A stretch of DNA of 43,856 bases, taken from a virus. Below the pieces are notes generated by a model. The model was not told the DNA's origin. It made no database searches and saw nothing but the letters and a program-made list of their open reading frames with translations. Shown here one piece after another: positions 8,001 through 16,250 of this stretch. Where the stretch lies: the IMG/VR virus record IMGVR_UViG_3300023049_000127, positions 1-43,856 of that record. One strand, written 5' to 3'. The translations under genes were made by a program, and so were the position numbers. How positions within the stretch are numbered: the first letter of the stretch is position 1; every line of letters starts with the position of its first letter.

Positions 8001-8684
8001 TTATCCTTTCAAACTATCGATCTTCGCTTTTAGTGCCGTAAAAGCCGCTTTATTAATTAGGGCTTGGGGGCCATAGACCGTATTAGTTAATATTTTTGAA
8101 CACTCGTCCGCTAAATTAGATATCAAGCTCACAAGTTCTTCCGTGTTATTTGTTATCTTAAATTTCCCGCCGGGGCTAATTTCAACAAAGCCTCCCCCAT
8201 TCTTTATAAGGGTTTTCCCACTCTTTTCTATAACAAGATGATTAGTTCCATTTGCCATCTCTATCGATCCCGCTGGCCCATTAGGCTTTAGAGCGTTGGG
8301 GATACTTGATCCGCCGGGATATGCTTTGGCGTCTGTTATATGGAATTTTCTTGGATCATCGGGAGAAACCAATCCTCCCTTTTCTTTCCAAGTGTCAAGA
8401 GATCGCTCCGAGAATACCAAAGTCACTTCGTCTCCGGCTTCTAAATCAAAATGAACCCATTTTCCTTTAGATCTCGGAAACAGGATTGGGACTTTGTTTA
8501 TGATTGGGAGATCCACTATTCTCCCGTCCGCATATTTTCTTTTTAATGAGGGTTGAATCTTTGCCGTTTGAGTGTTTCGATCATAACTCTTAACAATGCC
8601 CGGCATAGACGTATGAACATCACATAGACGCCCATCAATAGCTGAATGGAGAAGATCCGCAAAAGTTGGCTTCTCTTCACTCAT
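8001..8684 (-). CDS. Baseplate central spike protein (Gp138/gpV-like OB fold)
   Basis: ATG 8684 is preferred because it gives an ATGA overlap with the hub gene and follows GGGGAGG; a longer frame adds only six residues (MSRGGF). 227 aa. The N-terminal OB-like domain (VHTSMPGIVKSYDRNTQTAK, IQPSLKRKYADGR, GDEVTLVFSERSLDTWKEKG) matches the Gp138/gpV spike family. A short beta-helix stretch follows (NHLVIEKSGKTLIKNGGGFV, EISPGGKFKITN) that should form the needle shaft. The C-terminus is a helix. It pierces the outer membrane upon sheath contraction. Confidence 0.85.
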   Translation of the reverse strand: MSEEKPTFADLLHSAIDGRLCDVHTSMPGIVKSYDRNTQTAKIQPSLKRKYADGRIVDLPIINKVPILFPRSKGKWVHFDLEAGDEVTLVFSERSLDTWKEKGGLVSPDDPRKFHITDAKAYPGGSSIPNALKPNGPAGSIEMANGTNHLVIEKSGKTLIKNGGGFVEISPGGKFKITNNTEELVSLISNLADECSKILTNTVYGPQALINKAAFTALKAKIDSLKG

Positions 8685-9523
8685 GAAGCCTCCCCGAGAC
8701 ATTTAAAAACCCCATCTTTATTATCTCCCATATATTTAATCCTTCTAACTGTCACAAATTCGTCGATTTCTGCTATTTCTGAGACCACTTTTATTTTTCT
8801 TCCTATCTTTATGCTCGGGTTAAGAAGAGTCTCAAAACGGATAACGTCCTTTAGTTCTTTCGCGCCTGATTTCTCACTTTTTGCTTTATATGCTTTTAGA
8901 AGCCCGGTATCTTTGGTCAATAAAATGGCTTCTTCATCGGTTGAAGAGCCTTTAGGCAAAATTTGGAGTTCGCCATTCTGGATACTCCATTCTAGGTCTT
9001 GTTTCCCGGTTAATTCATCTAGACGGTCTTTTATCTTCCCCGTTGCTGAATACCCCGAATTAAAAACTAAATCTTTAAGACCTTTTATGGCCCCTTTAGC
9101 CACTTCAAGTTGATCGGCCATATCATTTACAATGGACTTTATAGAGGTTCCTTCTTCATAAGATTTGTCTAGTGTTTTTTCTGACAAGGCTTTAGTTCCT
9201 TCCCCTATTTTGAATTTTGTAACAATGTCCGCGCCTCTCCTATTTATTTCCACTTCTAGTATGTCCCCACTAGAAAGGATCTCTAGTATTGGGGAGTTAT
9301 CAAATCCGGCATAACCTACTTTTAGTTGATACTTTTGCCCTTCATCATTTATTAAGTTTCTTGATTGAGGGTTCAAATTATAAATTGAAACCGTACCCGA
9401 ATTGGCATTAGACTCTCGACTTTTATCCACGTCAAACTCGATGCGAAGATCTCGGAATATTCTCCCTTCTTGGCCCGCTTTTCCGATTTGAAGTTCCACT
9501 AATCTATTGTATAGAAAGGTCAC
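8681..9523 (-). CDS. Baseplate hub protein (gp27/gpD-like)
   Basis: A 280-aa protein. The start FLYNRLVELQIGKAGQEGRI and the segment SGTVSIYNLNPQSRNLINDE are typical of the phage hub family in which a tail-tube-like domain is followed by LysM-like and gp27-like domains. The context supports it: plug gene upstream, spike gene downstream with ATGA overlap. It forms the trimeric adaptor between the hexameric tail tube and the trimeric spike. Confidence 0.82.
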   Translation of the reverse strand: MTFLYNRLVELQIGKAGQEGRIFRDLRIEFDVDKSRESNANSGTVSIYNLNPQSRNLINDEGQKYQLKVGYAGFDNSPILEILSSGDILEVEINRRGADIVTKFKIGEGTKALSEKTLDKSYEEGTSIKSIVNDMADQLEVAKGAIKGLKDLVFNSGYSATGKIKDRLDELTGKQDLEWSIQNGELQILPKGSSTDEEAILLTKDTGLLKAYKAKSEKSGAKELKDVIRFETLLNPSIKIGRKIKVVSEIAEIDEFVTVRRIKYMGDNKDGVFKCLGEAS

Positions 9524-9852
9524 ACGACCCCCTCATCCGCATCAAAGTAGTATAAAGTTACTTCATCCCCAAGGTCTAGACGTTCGGCATTTATGTCTGT
9601 AGCGTCTCTATGAAGAAGAATAAAGTCCCCCGGGGGGAGATCTGTCTTAACATATTGTTGCAATAAAGGGACTCCGGAGAGCATTACAAGTCCTATTATG
9701 ATGTCCGTTTCTTCTTGATCTTGAATGTCTAAAATCCATCTCTTCATCCGCTCATTATATCGTATAATCAAGTTATAGATGACTCCATCGAGTTCTACTC
9801 TTTGGTTATAAGAAGGAAAATCCGCTCGTGTTGCTATTGTTACAATGGCCAT
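9520..9852 (-). CDS. Baseplate plug protein (DUF6983 / Pam3 gp18-like)
   Basis: A 110-aa protein with a FPSYNQRVELDGVIYNLIIR start, YNERMKRWILDIQDQEET, then VMLSGVPLLQQYVKTDLPPG and DLGDEVTLYYF. These blocks fit the short beta-barrel family known as the baseplate plug in cyanophage Pam3-like simple contractile tails. It overlaps the downstream hub gene by four bases and the upstream Dit-like gene by one (TAATG). Its role would be to plug the tail tube end inside the hub. Confidence 0.78.
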   Translation of the reverse strand: MAIVTIATRADFPSYNQRVELDGVIYNLIIRYNERMKRWILDIQDQEETDIIIGLVMLSGVPLLQQYVKTDLPPGDFILLHRDATDINAERLDLGDEVTLYYFDADEGVV

Positions 9853-10529
9853 TATCCCCCCAATCCTTTGAAAGTTTTAAATAATATAGACCCTTGGGAA
9901 GTCTCCGCCACTTTCGTTCCTTGCTTCCCTAAAGACTGCTTAGCTACCGCCGAAGAGTTCTTGACCGCTGCTTCGGGAATAGAAATTGTTTGAGATTGGA
10001 CTATTTTCACCACTTCGCAATCTATTTTAAACCTCAAAGATTTTCCGTCCTTTACAGTCACGGGAATGGTCATATTACTTATTAAAACATTGTCATATTT
10101 TTTAAGGCCGGTTATAACTTGAAAAGGGATCTTGTTCTTCCAAAAGCCTTCTAGTTGTATCAAAGCCACTACTCTCTTAACCGATCGGCCCGCATCGGGG
10201 AGGAGTCCTCCACTTATTGCGCCTATTGCCCCACTAAGAGCATTAAATCCTACATTTTGAACTTGGAGAGCGATGTCTCTAATATCATTTGAGGGAAATG
10301 GCACTTCCGAGATCAAACCCTCAATAGAGAACTTCTCATTATTTAAGACAACATTGTCTGTCACGTTGGATCCGTCTTCTATTTCGTTTTGTGTTATTTT
10401 AGATGAACGGGAATGACTCTCGTTTACCGTAGCATCCAATTGAAGGAAACCAATATTTTGTCCCCCTATTTTATAAAGGAGAGCCGTTCTATTTATTACA
10501 TTTCCAATTATTGTATCCAAAGCCGCCAT
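9852..10529 (-). CDS. Dit-like baseplate/tail protein
   Basis: A 225-aa protein following the tape measure. Segments ATVNESHSRSSKITQNEIED, GSNVTDNVVLNNEKFSIEGL and GLKKYDNVLISNMTIPVTVK resemble the Dit-like N-terminal domain of contractile tails, where the protein carries the first ring below the tube. The C-terminal tail is Ser/Ala/Lys-rich. The start has GGAG six bases upstream. It probably joins tail tube, tape measure and hub. Confidence 0.75.
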   Translation of the reverse strand: MAALDTIIGNVINRTALLYKIGGQNIGFLQLDATVNESHSRSSKITQNEIEDGSNVTDNVVLNNEKFSIEGLISEVPFPSNDIRDIALQVQNVGFNALSGAIGAISGGLLPDAGRSVKRVVALIQLEGFWKNKIPFQVITGLKKYDNVLISNMTIPVTVKDGKSLRFKIDCEVVKIVQSQTISIPEAAVKNSSAVAKQSLGKQGTKVAETSQGSILFKTFKGLGG

Positions 10530-10532
10530 TTG

Positions 10533-12074
10533 TTACTCCACTATTGGCGAGACTACTTGTCTCTTTGTTGCTTGAAAGATATCCAAGAGCCCTTCCGAGA
10601 CTCCTTGTCTAACAAATTTTCCGGCTTCTTCCGGATCCGTCCCGGCCGGCACGTTAACCGTCACTTCAGCGTTAGCGGTGTTTGAAGTATTTCCTCCGCC
10701 GCCTTCACTTGCAGAAGGCCCAAGACCTAATAGCCCGCCTATGCCATTATTTAGGACAGCGGTTGGATTAACTATATTGTCAAAGCCTTCTTTTACAGCA
10801 TCTAAAGCCCCGGAGAAGTCCCCTCCCGATATGGCCCCCAAAACTCCTCCAAGTGTCCTAACCATGGAAATGGCGGCTCTTATTGGGGTCAAAACTAGAG
10901 CTATAACTCCTTGAACTATATCTGGAAGCTCATTGAACTTCTCCCCCACATAATCCACGGCTTTCCCAATCTCTTCTATGATAACCCCTGTAAGAGAGTC
11001 TTCCCCCCTAAAGAAGGCGATTAAGTCATCCACTACTAAGAAGACTACAGCAAAAGCCGCCGCTATCAAGGCTCCAATTAAAAGAAACTTAGCCATTAAT
11101 AACAGTAGGCCCGCATTTGTGACTCCTAGGGCCAGTGATAGTCCCCCAAAAGCCGTTATCATTGTACCAACCGCGGTCAATACAAATCCAAACAAGAGAA
11201 GAAGCGGCCCGAGTACGGCCACTAGTCCAGCTACAATTAGAATTAGGGTTTTTGTGGAATCACTTAGATCCGAGAACCATTCCACTACTTTTATGATTAC
11301 TTTTAATACTGCTAGGGCCGGAGGGAGCAATATTTTCCCAAAGGAAATCGCCACATCTGATATTCTAGTTTTCATTAATCTAAATTGATTGGCAAACTGA
11401 TCGCTAGTTCTCGCATAATCCCCAATAGCGTTTTTAGATTGCTCTTGAGCTAGTTGGAGAGTCGCGAAAGCCTTGGCTTGCCTATTTGTTTCAAACGTCA
11501 TCCCTTTAGCGGTCAAAATTGCCACTCGTTTTTTTACATCTTCTTCTAGGATAGAAATACCTAGGGATTTTATTGATTCTCTTTCTCCGAGTAGGGCTTT
11601 AGTAAGTGCTTTCGATGCACCTTCCGCCCCTCCGGAGAAGTTTGTAAACGATGCTAAATCTACCGCCAACTCTTGAACACCTTTAGAAAGATCAAGGGCC
11701 TTATCTTGAGCGAACCCAAATCCAGTTAATAGATCTCCGGTATCCCCTAAAAGTTCTTGGGCCTTAGTTCCGGTCAAGCCAAAATTTTGAGCTAATTCTT
11801 TAGAAGTTTGAGTCGCCTTGCTATTTATACCACTAAAAACAGTATTGAATTTTGATTCAGTTTCTTCGGCATCGGAAGCCGATTTGACCATGGCGGCTCC
11901 TACCGCAAGGATTGGGAGAGTTACAAAAGTAGTTAATTTCTTCCCGGCGTTAGTCGCAGAAGAAGCCATTTTATCCATATTCTTTTTGACGCTATTAATT
12001 CCCGCGTCAACTTTCCTAAGTTTGGTCTCGTCTACGTCAAATCCAAAGCGCGTAACTAATTCCCGAAGAATCAT
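10533..12074 (-). CDS. Tail tape measure protein
   Basis: A 513-aa protein. The N-terminus (FDVDETKLRKVDAGINSVKK, then NMDKMASSATNAGKKLTTF) and the segment SLGISILEEDVKKRVAILTA are typical tape measure features. Residues about 275-360 form several hydrophobic helices (LILIVAGLVAVLGPLLLLFG; FLLIGALIAAAFAVVFLVVD), followed by Gly-rich parts. At the usual rule of about 1.5 angstrom per residue the tail would be near 75-80 nm. GGGAG precedes ATG 12074. Unusually, the gene is separated from its chaperone genes by an inserted homing endonuclease on the other strand. Confidence 0.92.
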   Translation of the reverse strand: MILRELVTRFGFDVDETKLRKVDAGINSVKKNMDKMASSATNAGKKLTTFVTLPILAVGAAMVKSASDAEETESKFNTVFSGINSKATQTSKELAQNFGLTGTKAQELLGDTGDLLTGFGFAQDKALDLSKGVQELAVDLASFTNFSGGAEGASKALTKALLGERESIKSLGISILEEDVKKRVAILTAKGMTFETNRQAKAFATLQLAQEQSKNAIGDYARTSDQFANQFRLMKTRISDVAISFGKILLPPALAVLKVIIKVVEWFSDLSDSTKTLILIVAGLVAVLGPLLLLFGFVLTAVGTMITAFGGLSLALGVTNAGLLLLMAKFLLIGALIAAAFAVVFLVVDDLIAFFRGEDSLTGVIIEEIGKAVDYVGEKFNELPDIVQGVIALVLTPIRAAISMVRTLGGVLGAISGGDFSGALDAVKEGFDNIVNPTAVLNNGIGGLLGLGPSASEGGGGNTSNTANAEVTVNVPAGTDPEEAGKFVRQGVSEGLLDIFQATKRQVVSPIVE

Positions 12075-12129
12075 TTGACACTCCCATAACTAGGAGCTAT
12101 AAAGTCATCAACCCCAAAAAAGAGGTACT

Positions 12130-12681
12130 GTGTTTTATAGAGTTTACAAAATAAAATTCGAAAATGAAAAAGTTTACATTGGCATGACTTCTCAATACCT
12201 AAAAGTTCGCCTTTCCCAACACCGATCGCGTTGGATAGGGCGTTTTTCACGATGCGAAATATCCCTTTTACATCGAGTTCGGTCAAGAGAAGAGGCTTTA
12301 AAACTAGAGATCGAAGAGATCCATAAATATAGATCCCTAAATCCAAAATCTGGTTACAATAAAAAGACGGACAAATATGTCCAAGATTCAAAAGATTTAA
12401 TGTCTCAATCCGCAAAAGAAAGAGTCCGAAAATATGGAGTCCCTTTCCTGGGCCAAAGACACTCCAATAAAACTCGGAAAGTAATGTCAAATTTAAAGAA
12501 AGGGAAAACCCCTTCATGCTCAGGGCATAACTCCATAAAAGTGAAAAACCTACAAACGGGAGAAGAGTTTGAAACAATTCTCCAAGCTTGTGAAAAATAT
12601 AATCTCCACAAAGCCTCGCTTTCCCGGCACTTAAGAGGGAAGCAAAAGTCTTGTGGAGGCTTTCAATGGTCAAAAATTTAA
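12130..12681 (+). CDS. GIY-YIG homing endonuclease (free-standing)
   Basis: A 183-aa protein read opposite to its neighbours. The N-terminus FYRVYKIKFENEKVYIGMTS is a GIY-YIG domain (VYK...YIG) with the following R in LKVRLSQHRSR and the Glu in EEIHKYRSLNP. A NUMOD3-like segment (GQRHSNKTRKVMSNLKKGKT) and a NUMOD1-like helix-turn-helix end (VKNLQTGEEFETILQACEKY, SLSRHLRGKQKSCGGFQWSK) bind DNA. GTG 12130 follows GAGGT. It fills the gap between the tail chaperone extension (its stop is 7 bases away) and the tape measure. No intron is evident; it looks like a free-standing selfish gene that homes into this intergenic site. Confidence 0.85.
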   Translation: MFYRVYKIKFENEKVYIGMTSQYLKVRLSQHRSRWIGRFSRCEISLLHRVRSREEALKLEIEEIHKYRSLNPKSGYNKKTDKYVQDSKDLMSQSAKERVRKYGVPFLGQRHSNKTRKVMSNLKKGKTPSCSGHNSIKVKNLQTGEEFETILQACEKYNLHKASLSRHLRGKQKSCGGFQWSKI

Positions 12682-12687
12682 TCACTA

Positions 12688-12894
12688 TTACGTCCTTGTC
12701 TTGCTTGAATACGCGTTCATCTCTTCTTGGATGTCCATCGTTTCATGGATATCTAAGATGTCACATAAACTCAATCGATCTTCTATCTCCGTGTAAGTCG
12801 TAAGCTTGGCGACGATTGGCCTCATAAAGAACCAATCTACCCTACTCTCTCCAACTTCATATCCTCGCAATGCTTCGTTGGAAGTCTCTATTCT
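12688..12894 (-). CDS. Tail assembly chaperone, -1 frameshift extension (GT-type)
   Basis: This 68-codon stretch is open in the -1 frame relative to the chaperone gene and starts where that gene ends: after CTA-AAA the shifted reading is AGA-ATA-GAG. The product adds RIETSNEALRGYEVGESR, then DWFFMRPIVAKLTTYTEIED and LCDILDIHETMDIQEEMNAY, an extension of the kind found in frameshifted tail chaperones. It has no convincing start of its own (only a TTG at 12870 without binding site). The fused protein would be about 212 aa. In known phages the short and long chaperones coat the tape measure and recruit tube protein. Confidence 0.7.
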   Translation of the reverse strand, partial: RIETSNEALRGYEVGESRVDWFFMRPIVAKLTTYTEIEDRLSLCDILDIHETMDIQEEMNAYSSKTRT

Positions 12895-12900
12895 TTTAGC
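12888..12900 (-). promoter_or_regulatory. Probable -1 ribosomal frameshift site in the tail chaperone mRNA
   Basis: On the minus strand the end of the chaperone reads GAG-CTA-AAA-GAA-TAG. The run A-AAA-G lets the tRNA on AAA slip back one base, and the close TAG stop (one codon later) would favour pausing. It is not a canonical X-XXY-YYZ heptamer (P-site CTA cannot re-pair well), so slippage probably relies on AAAAG alone or on downstream structure. The open -1 frame of 68 codons and gene position are the main support. Confidence 0.5.
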
Positions 12901-13325
12901 TCTGCGAGGCCTCCGAAAAAATCTTCAAAATTCACTTCTAAAGCAAATTTAAGTACTTTAAATAAATGGAGAAGAGGGAACTTTCCAAAGTGTTGCTCTA
13001 CCGCGGACATTTTCTTAAATTCGTCCATTTCTTCGGTCTTGTATGTAATAAGTTCTTTAACTAAAAGATCTTTAAATAGTCTATCTACTTCTTTCTCCCC
13101 AAGTCTCATTGAAAGCTCTTCAATGGCCATCCCGATTAAATCCATATTGAAATCGGCGTCCATAATAGACTCGCCTTCTTTCTTTTCAATTCCTTGAATT
13201 ATGCTTGAGATTGGCTTCCCTAGAAGCTTTAACATCCGAGCGAGTAACGCCGCGGATTTGAAAGGGTTCATTTCATACATGAGGTATTCAGTCCCATCTA
13301 TAGTCTTTTCATGTGGTTTTCTCAT
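12888..13325 (-). CDS. Tail assembly chaperone (short form)
   Basis: A 145-aa, mostly helical protein between the tail tube and tape measure genes. Its features (TEYLMYEMNPFKSAALLARM; KLLGKPISSII; FPLLHLFKVLKFALEVNFED, FFGG near the end) fit the phage tail assembly chaperone families that precede a frameshift. It starts after AGGAGAAGAAG at ATG 13325 and ends at TAG 12888. A -1 shift near the end would produce the long form. Role: keeps the tape measure soluble while the tube polymerises. Confidence 0.8.
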   Translation of the reverse strand: MRKPHEKTIDGTEYLMYEMNPFKSAALLARMLKLLGKPISSIIQGIEKKEGESIMDADFNMDLIGMAIEELSMRLGEKEVDRLFKDLLVKELITYKTEEMDEFKKMSAVEQHFGKFPLLHLFKVLKFALEVNFEDFFGGLAELKE

Positions 13326-13351
13326 CTTCTTCTCCTATGTTTAGTTTTTAT

Positions 13352-13377
13352 AGAGGGCCCACACGCCTAGGCCCTCT
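13352..13377. terminator. GC-rich hairpin between tail tube and chaperone genes
   Basis: A perfect 8-bp inverted repeat (AGAGGGCC at 13352-13359, GGCCCTCT at 13370-13377) with a 10-base loop lies in the 67-base gap between the tail tube gene (stop 13393) and the tail chaperone (start 13325). No strong U-run follows on the minus strand, so it is more likely a partial attenuator or 3'-end stabiliser that lowers expression of the chaperone relative to the abundant tube protein than a full terminator. Confidence 0.5.
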
Positions 13378-13392
13378 TAGTATTTTAAAAAA

Positions 13393-13785
13393 TTAATTTC
13401 CTCGAATGTCCATGACTAACTCTTCACATTGAATTATCCACTCGCGCTCCCCAACTTCTTTCCCATATTCCGAATCGGCTTTCTTGACTACAAAGCCCGC
13501 CGCCGACCCATGAACATCAAAGCCCGAGTTATCTCTAAATGATGCCCCAAAAATGTCCCCACTCTTAGCTAAATCACTTAGGATCCCATTCGATGCCGAA
13601 GTTTGTTGACAAGTTATTGTGAACTTCCCGGCTTGGTTAGAGTTTTTAGTTCGGGTTCCGCCGCCCGACGTACTTGGTTCAAAGGCAAAACCCTCTTCAT
13701 CCATCGCCGCTTTAATTTTATTCCATCCTTCAATGATATTTCCATCAACAATCATTGAGCCATCTTCTGGTGCATACGTTTTCAT
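13393..13785 (-). CDS. Tail tube protein (DUF3277-like)
   Basis: A 130-aa protein directly after the sheath. The pattern MKTYAPEDGSMIVDGNIIEG, FAFEPSTSGGGTRTKNSNQA, GKFTITCQQTSASNGILSDL is that of DUF3277-type tail tube proteins: a beta-sandwich stacking into hexameric rings. The end REWIIQCEELVMDIRGN is typical. Six such subunits per ring build the inner tube inside the sheath. AAGGAG lies upstream. Confidence 0.85.
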   Translation of the reverse strand: MKTYAPEDGSMIVDGNIIEGWNKIKAAMDEEGFAFEPSTSGGGTRTKNSNQAGKFTITCQQTSASNGILSDLAKSGDIFGASFRDNSGFDVHGSAAGFVVKKADSEYGKEVGEREWIIQCEELVMDIRGN

Positions 13786-13795
13786 AGTTTTCTCC

Positions 13796-14842
13796 TTATA
13801 CCGTTACAACGCCGTTAATTTTAATCTCGTGAACCGCACCTTGTAAGACCGCATTAAACTTGAGGTCTGGTAGGATTCTAGAAGCTCTATCGTTGAACCC
13901 GATATCCGCTACTAAAGGCTTAATGATAACCGATTGACCTTTTTTAAGGATCCCTTGGTTCTCTGCTTTAGTTAAAACGCCTCTCATTTCAGTTACGATA
14001 ATATCGATACCTTGATCCGTATAAGGAACTTTTGGAAGATTAACTAATCTAGCAAAAATTGCCTCTTGCATACGAGCGTGGATCCAATCTACTCCTCGAA
14101 TCTCATCGATGAACGAAGCATCGGCCATCCAACCCTCTTCCATAATAGCGATTCCGCCTACTTCATTATAGTAGTTTGAGTTCTTAGTTCTCAAAGCCGT
14201 TCTACCTGTACCCGTAAGCTTAGAAGCAATTTGACCGGCTAAAGTCTTAAATTTCCAAGTAATAGATCCCGGTAACGCGGGAAGAACTCTACCGAGCCAA
14301 GCCGCGTCTGGATATCTCTTCGCTGTAGTAGTTTCCGCTTTCTCATTATAAAGAGTGAATGATCTTGAAAGGTTTGAAGCGTTCATATTGTATGCTAAAT
14401 CATCAACCGAAACGGGATCAATCATTTCCGTATCATTTGAAGCATATCCACTTATTTTTCGAAGTGTTTGAACAAAAGCCGCCGCCGCTTCTTGATCCGC
14501 GGTAGCTCGACTTGTGATAGCTAAGGCGTACCAATCGTCACTTTCATTTGAAATTAATTGAAGTGCTTCCCCAACTGTCTCGACACCTTCTTGAAAGCCT
14601 ACATAAGCTTTTTCTGGTACTAAGGCTTGAGAGAAATAATCCGTAAGAGCTTCATAAACTAAGTCTCCTACTGAATAATCATCTTTATATGACTCATTGT
14701 CATATTCTCTAACTCTGTTAGTCATCGCTCCCGGCTTTTCACTCTCCGGGCCCAAAAGTAACATCGTCCCAAAGCCTTTTTGTGAAACGGCTGTGGTTTG
14801 ACGGTCGATTTGGATATTAATAATTCGATCTAAATCACTCAT
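13796..14842 (-). CDS. Contractile tail sheath protein (DUF3383)
   Basis: A 348-aa protein with MSDLDRIINIQIDRQTTAVS, KGFGTMLLLG, and the conserved middle/ending SYKDDYSVGDLVYEAL, DWYALAITSRATADQEAAAA, KTLAGQIASKL, EEGWMADASFIDEIRGVDWI, ARLVNLPKVPYTDQGIDIIV. These are the hallmark blocks of the DUF3383 sheath family. Its presence makes the phage a myovirus. It is short compared with T4 gp18 (659 aa), as expected for a simple sheath. A strong AAGGAGAAGAAC site precedes the ATG. Confidence 0.93.
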   Translation of the reverse strand: MSDLDRIINIQIDRQTTAVSQKGFGTMLLLGPESEKPGAMTNRVREYDNESYKDDYSVGDLVYEALTDYFSQALVPEKAYVGFQEGVETVGEALQLISNESDDWYALAITSRATADQEAAAAFVQTLRKISGYASNDTEMIDPVSVDDLAYNMNASNLSRSFTLYNEKAETTTAKRYPDAAWLGRVLPALPGSITWKFKTLAGQIASKLTGTGRTALRTKNSNYYNEVGGIAIMEEGWMADASFIDEIRGVDWIHARMQEAIFARLVNLPKVPYTDQGIDIIVTEMRGVLTKAENQGILKKGQSVIIKPLVADIGFNDRASRILPDLKFNAVLQGAVHEIKINGVVTV

Positions 14843-14854
14843 GTTCTTCTCCTT

Positions 14855-15454
14855 CTATGGAACTTGTATTGTTGTTTTGCCATCGTCTACTACTACTCCG
14901 GCTTCGTTTTGGACGTTTGTATCTACTGTCACTTCATCAATTGGATCTATGTTTTCAATCATTGATGAGATAGTTCGAAGTCTTACGTCCATTTGAAACC
15001 TTTCCTCATAATCAGATTGTACGAGAGAAGTTAGGTCTTGAGAAGCCAAAGCTTCGATGACCTTTAATTCTTTTCCGTAATTGTCTTTTGCAAGGAACGA
15101 AAGTTTTTGCTTCCAATTCCTTGAGTTAAATAGTTTTTGGAGCTTTGACATATATTCGCCGGCTCCTTTTCTAAAAATATTTATGGAGAGTGTGAACTCT
15201 CTTGGCCCCACGGTCTCAACTTTCAAATCAGACCCATCTTCTATGAACCTTTCCTCATCGGACGTTTCGGCTATTGGGCCGGTTATAAGTTTTAATGTCC
15301 CATAGACTTGGCCCTCGGGGACGCCGGTTGCAGAGGGCCGGGCCGCCGATTGATCCTCAAAACGAAAATCAATCCCGAGGGAAGACGTTATGGATTCCCA
15401 TAGGACGTCTTTTATTTCTTTCGGTATTGGTATATTAAAAATTGGTGCAATCAT
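14855..15454 (-). CDS. Neck/tail terminator protein (gp12-like)
   Basis: A 199-aa protein between the head-completion genes and the sheath. The core GPREFTLSINIFRKGAGEYM, SKLQKLFNSRNWKQKLSFLA and ALASQDLTSLVQSDYEERFQ, MDVRLRTISSMIENIDPIDE is typical of the phage neck terminator gp12-like domain, which caps the tail tube and sheath and docks to the head. The C-terminus is a Thr/Val-rich strand tail. ATG 15454 overlaps the upstream TGA by four bases. Confidence 0.8.
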   Translation of the reverse strand: MIAPIFNIPIPKEIKDVLWESITSSLGIDFRFEDQSAARPSATGVPEGQVYGTLKLITGPIAETSDEERFIEDGSDLKVETVGPREFTLSINIFRKGAGEYMSKLQKLFNSRNWKQKLSFLAKDNYGKELKVIEALASQDLTSLVQSDYEERFQMDVRLRTISSMIENIDPIDEVTVDTNVQNEAGVVVDDGKTTIQVP

Positions 15455-15795
15455 CTTTCATCCTTTTTCAATAGGGCGATAATTTTATAATGTGGGATTA
15501 AATCATCATATCTACGGACTTCCGCCACTTCCCAATCGCGGTCTTGATAAACCACGACATCCGCGTCGCCGTCTTTTTCTTTAGTTCTAAGACGGTCTTT
15601 CGAATATATCTTTATGGCCCCTTCAATATGGCTCCCAAATACCTCTCTAATCGTTTTTAAGTTTCTTTCGGGTTGTAGGCTTCCTTTCACCGTAAAAGTG
15701 CTAGAAGGAGCTTCTACCATTTGTCCGCGGACGTTTTGAGCTTGGCCCTTACGCTTTACGTTTATAGTATTTCGATTTAATAAACAAAGACTCAT
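15451..15795 (-). CDS. Head-closure / head-tail joining protein
   Basis: A 114-aa protein starting SLCLLNRNTINVKRKGQAQN with VKGSLQPERNLKTIREVFGS, then SKDRLRTKEKDGDADVVVYQ, and RDWEVAEVRRYDDLIPHYKI. The short beta-barrel pattern (N...R......G.......G..QP, D.V.Y.GR.W.V) fits head-closure or stopper proteins such as SPP1 gp16. It follows the gp10-like gene with a one-base overlap and precedes the neck terminator, the normal order of connector genes. Confidence 0.7.
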   Translation of the reverse strand: MSLCLLNRNTINVKRKGQAQNVRGQMVEAPSSTFTVKGSLQPERNLKTIREVFGSHIEGAIKIYSKDRLRTKEKDGDADVVVYQDRDWEVAEVRRYDDLIPHYKIIALLKKDER

Positions 15796-16250
15796 TATGA
15801 CTCCACTTCGTAGTCTATGGATTGTCTCATTCTTCCAGAATCGATTAGCGGATTCGAAGATCCTTTAGCTCTAATCGTTGAATCCTCGTTTTTGGGACTT
15901 CGTAAATTTACGATTTTTTGAATTATATTTCCTTTAATTAAAAGCCCCATGATCCCAAGGGCCTTATCCATCGAGATTCTTCCCGTAAAGATATCCGCTT
16001 GAAGTTGGAAGGCTTTTCCAAAGATTCTTCTTTTTCTTTCGTCTATTGTGGATCTAATAAAAGATCTCTCGGGAATATCTTTCGTCCCAAATTCATTATG
16101 AGAAGCATATTCAAGAACCGTAGCTCCGTCCTCGCCCTTCTCTCCGTCGCCAAGGATCCCGATTTTAGTAAATGGCTTTTTATCGATGGCCTTCATTTGG
16201 GCCATCCATTTGTCATATCCTAAATCTTTGTCGATGACTTTTGCACTCAT
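15795..16250 (-). CDS. Head-tail connector/tail completion protein (HK97 gp10-like)
   Basis: ATG 16250 is chosen because it forms a TAATG overlap with the stop of the DUF4054 gene. 151 aa. Blocks TKIGILGDGEKGEDGATVLE, YASHNEFGTKDIPERSFIRS and NPLIDSGRMRQSIDYEVES match the gp10-like phage proteins that finish the tail end or head-tail interface (V.YA.YNEFGT..IP.RPF..P; L.DTG.L..SI). The central part is helical. Confidence 0.83.
   Translation of the reverse strand: MSAKVIDKDLGYDKWMAQMKAIDKKPFTKIGILGDGEKGEDGATVLEYASHNEFGTKDIPERSFIRSTIDERKRRIFGKAFQLQADIFTGRISMDKALGIMGLLIKGNIIQKIVNLRSPKNEDSTIRAKGSSNPLIDSGRMRQSIDYEVES

Noticed and set aside
12071-12685. A 204-codon minus-strand frame opposite the homing endonuclease
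   Set aside because: It is the complement of a clear GIY-YIG gene, has no start signal and overlaps the tape measure start.
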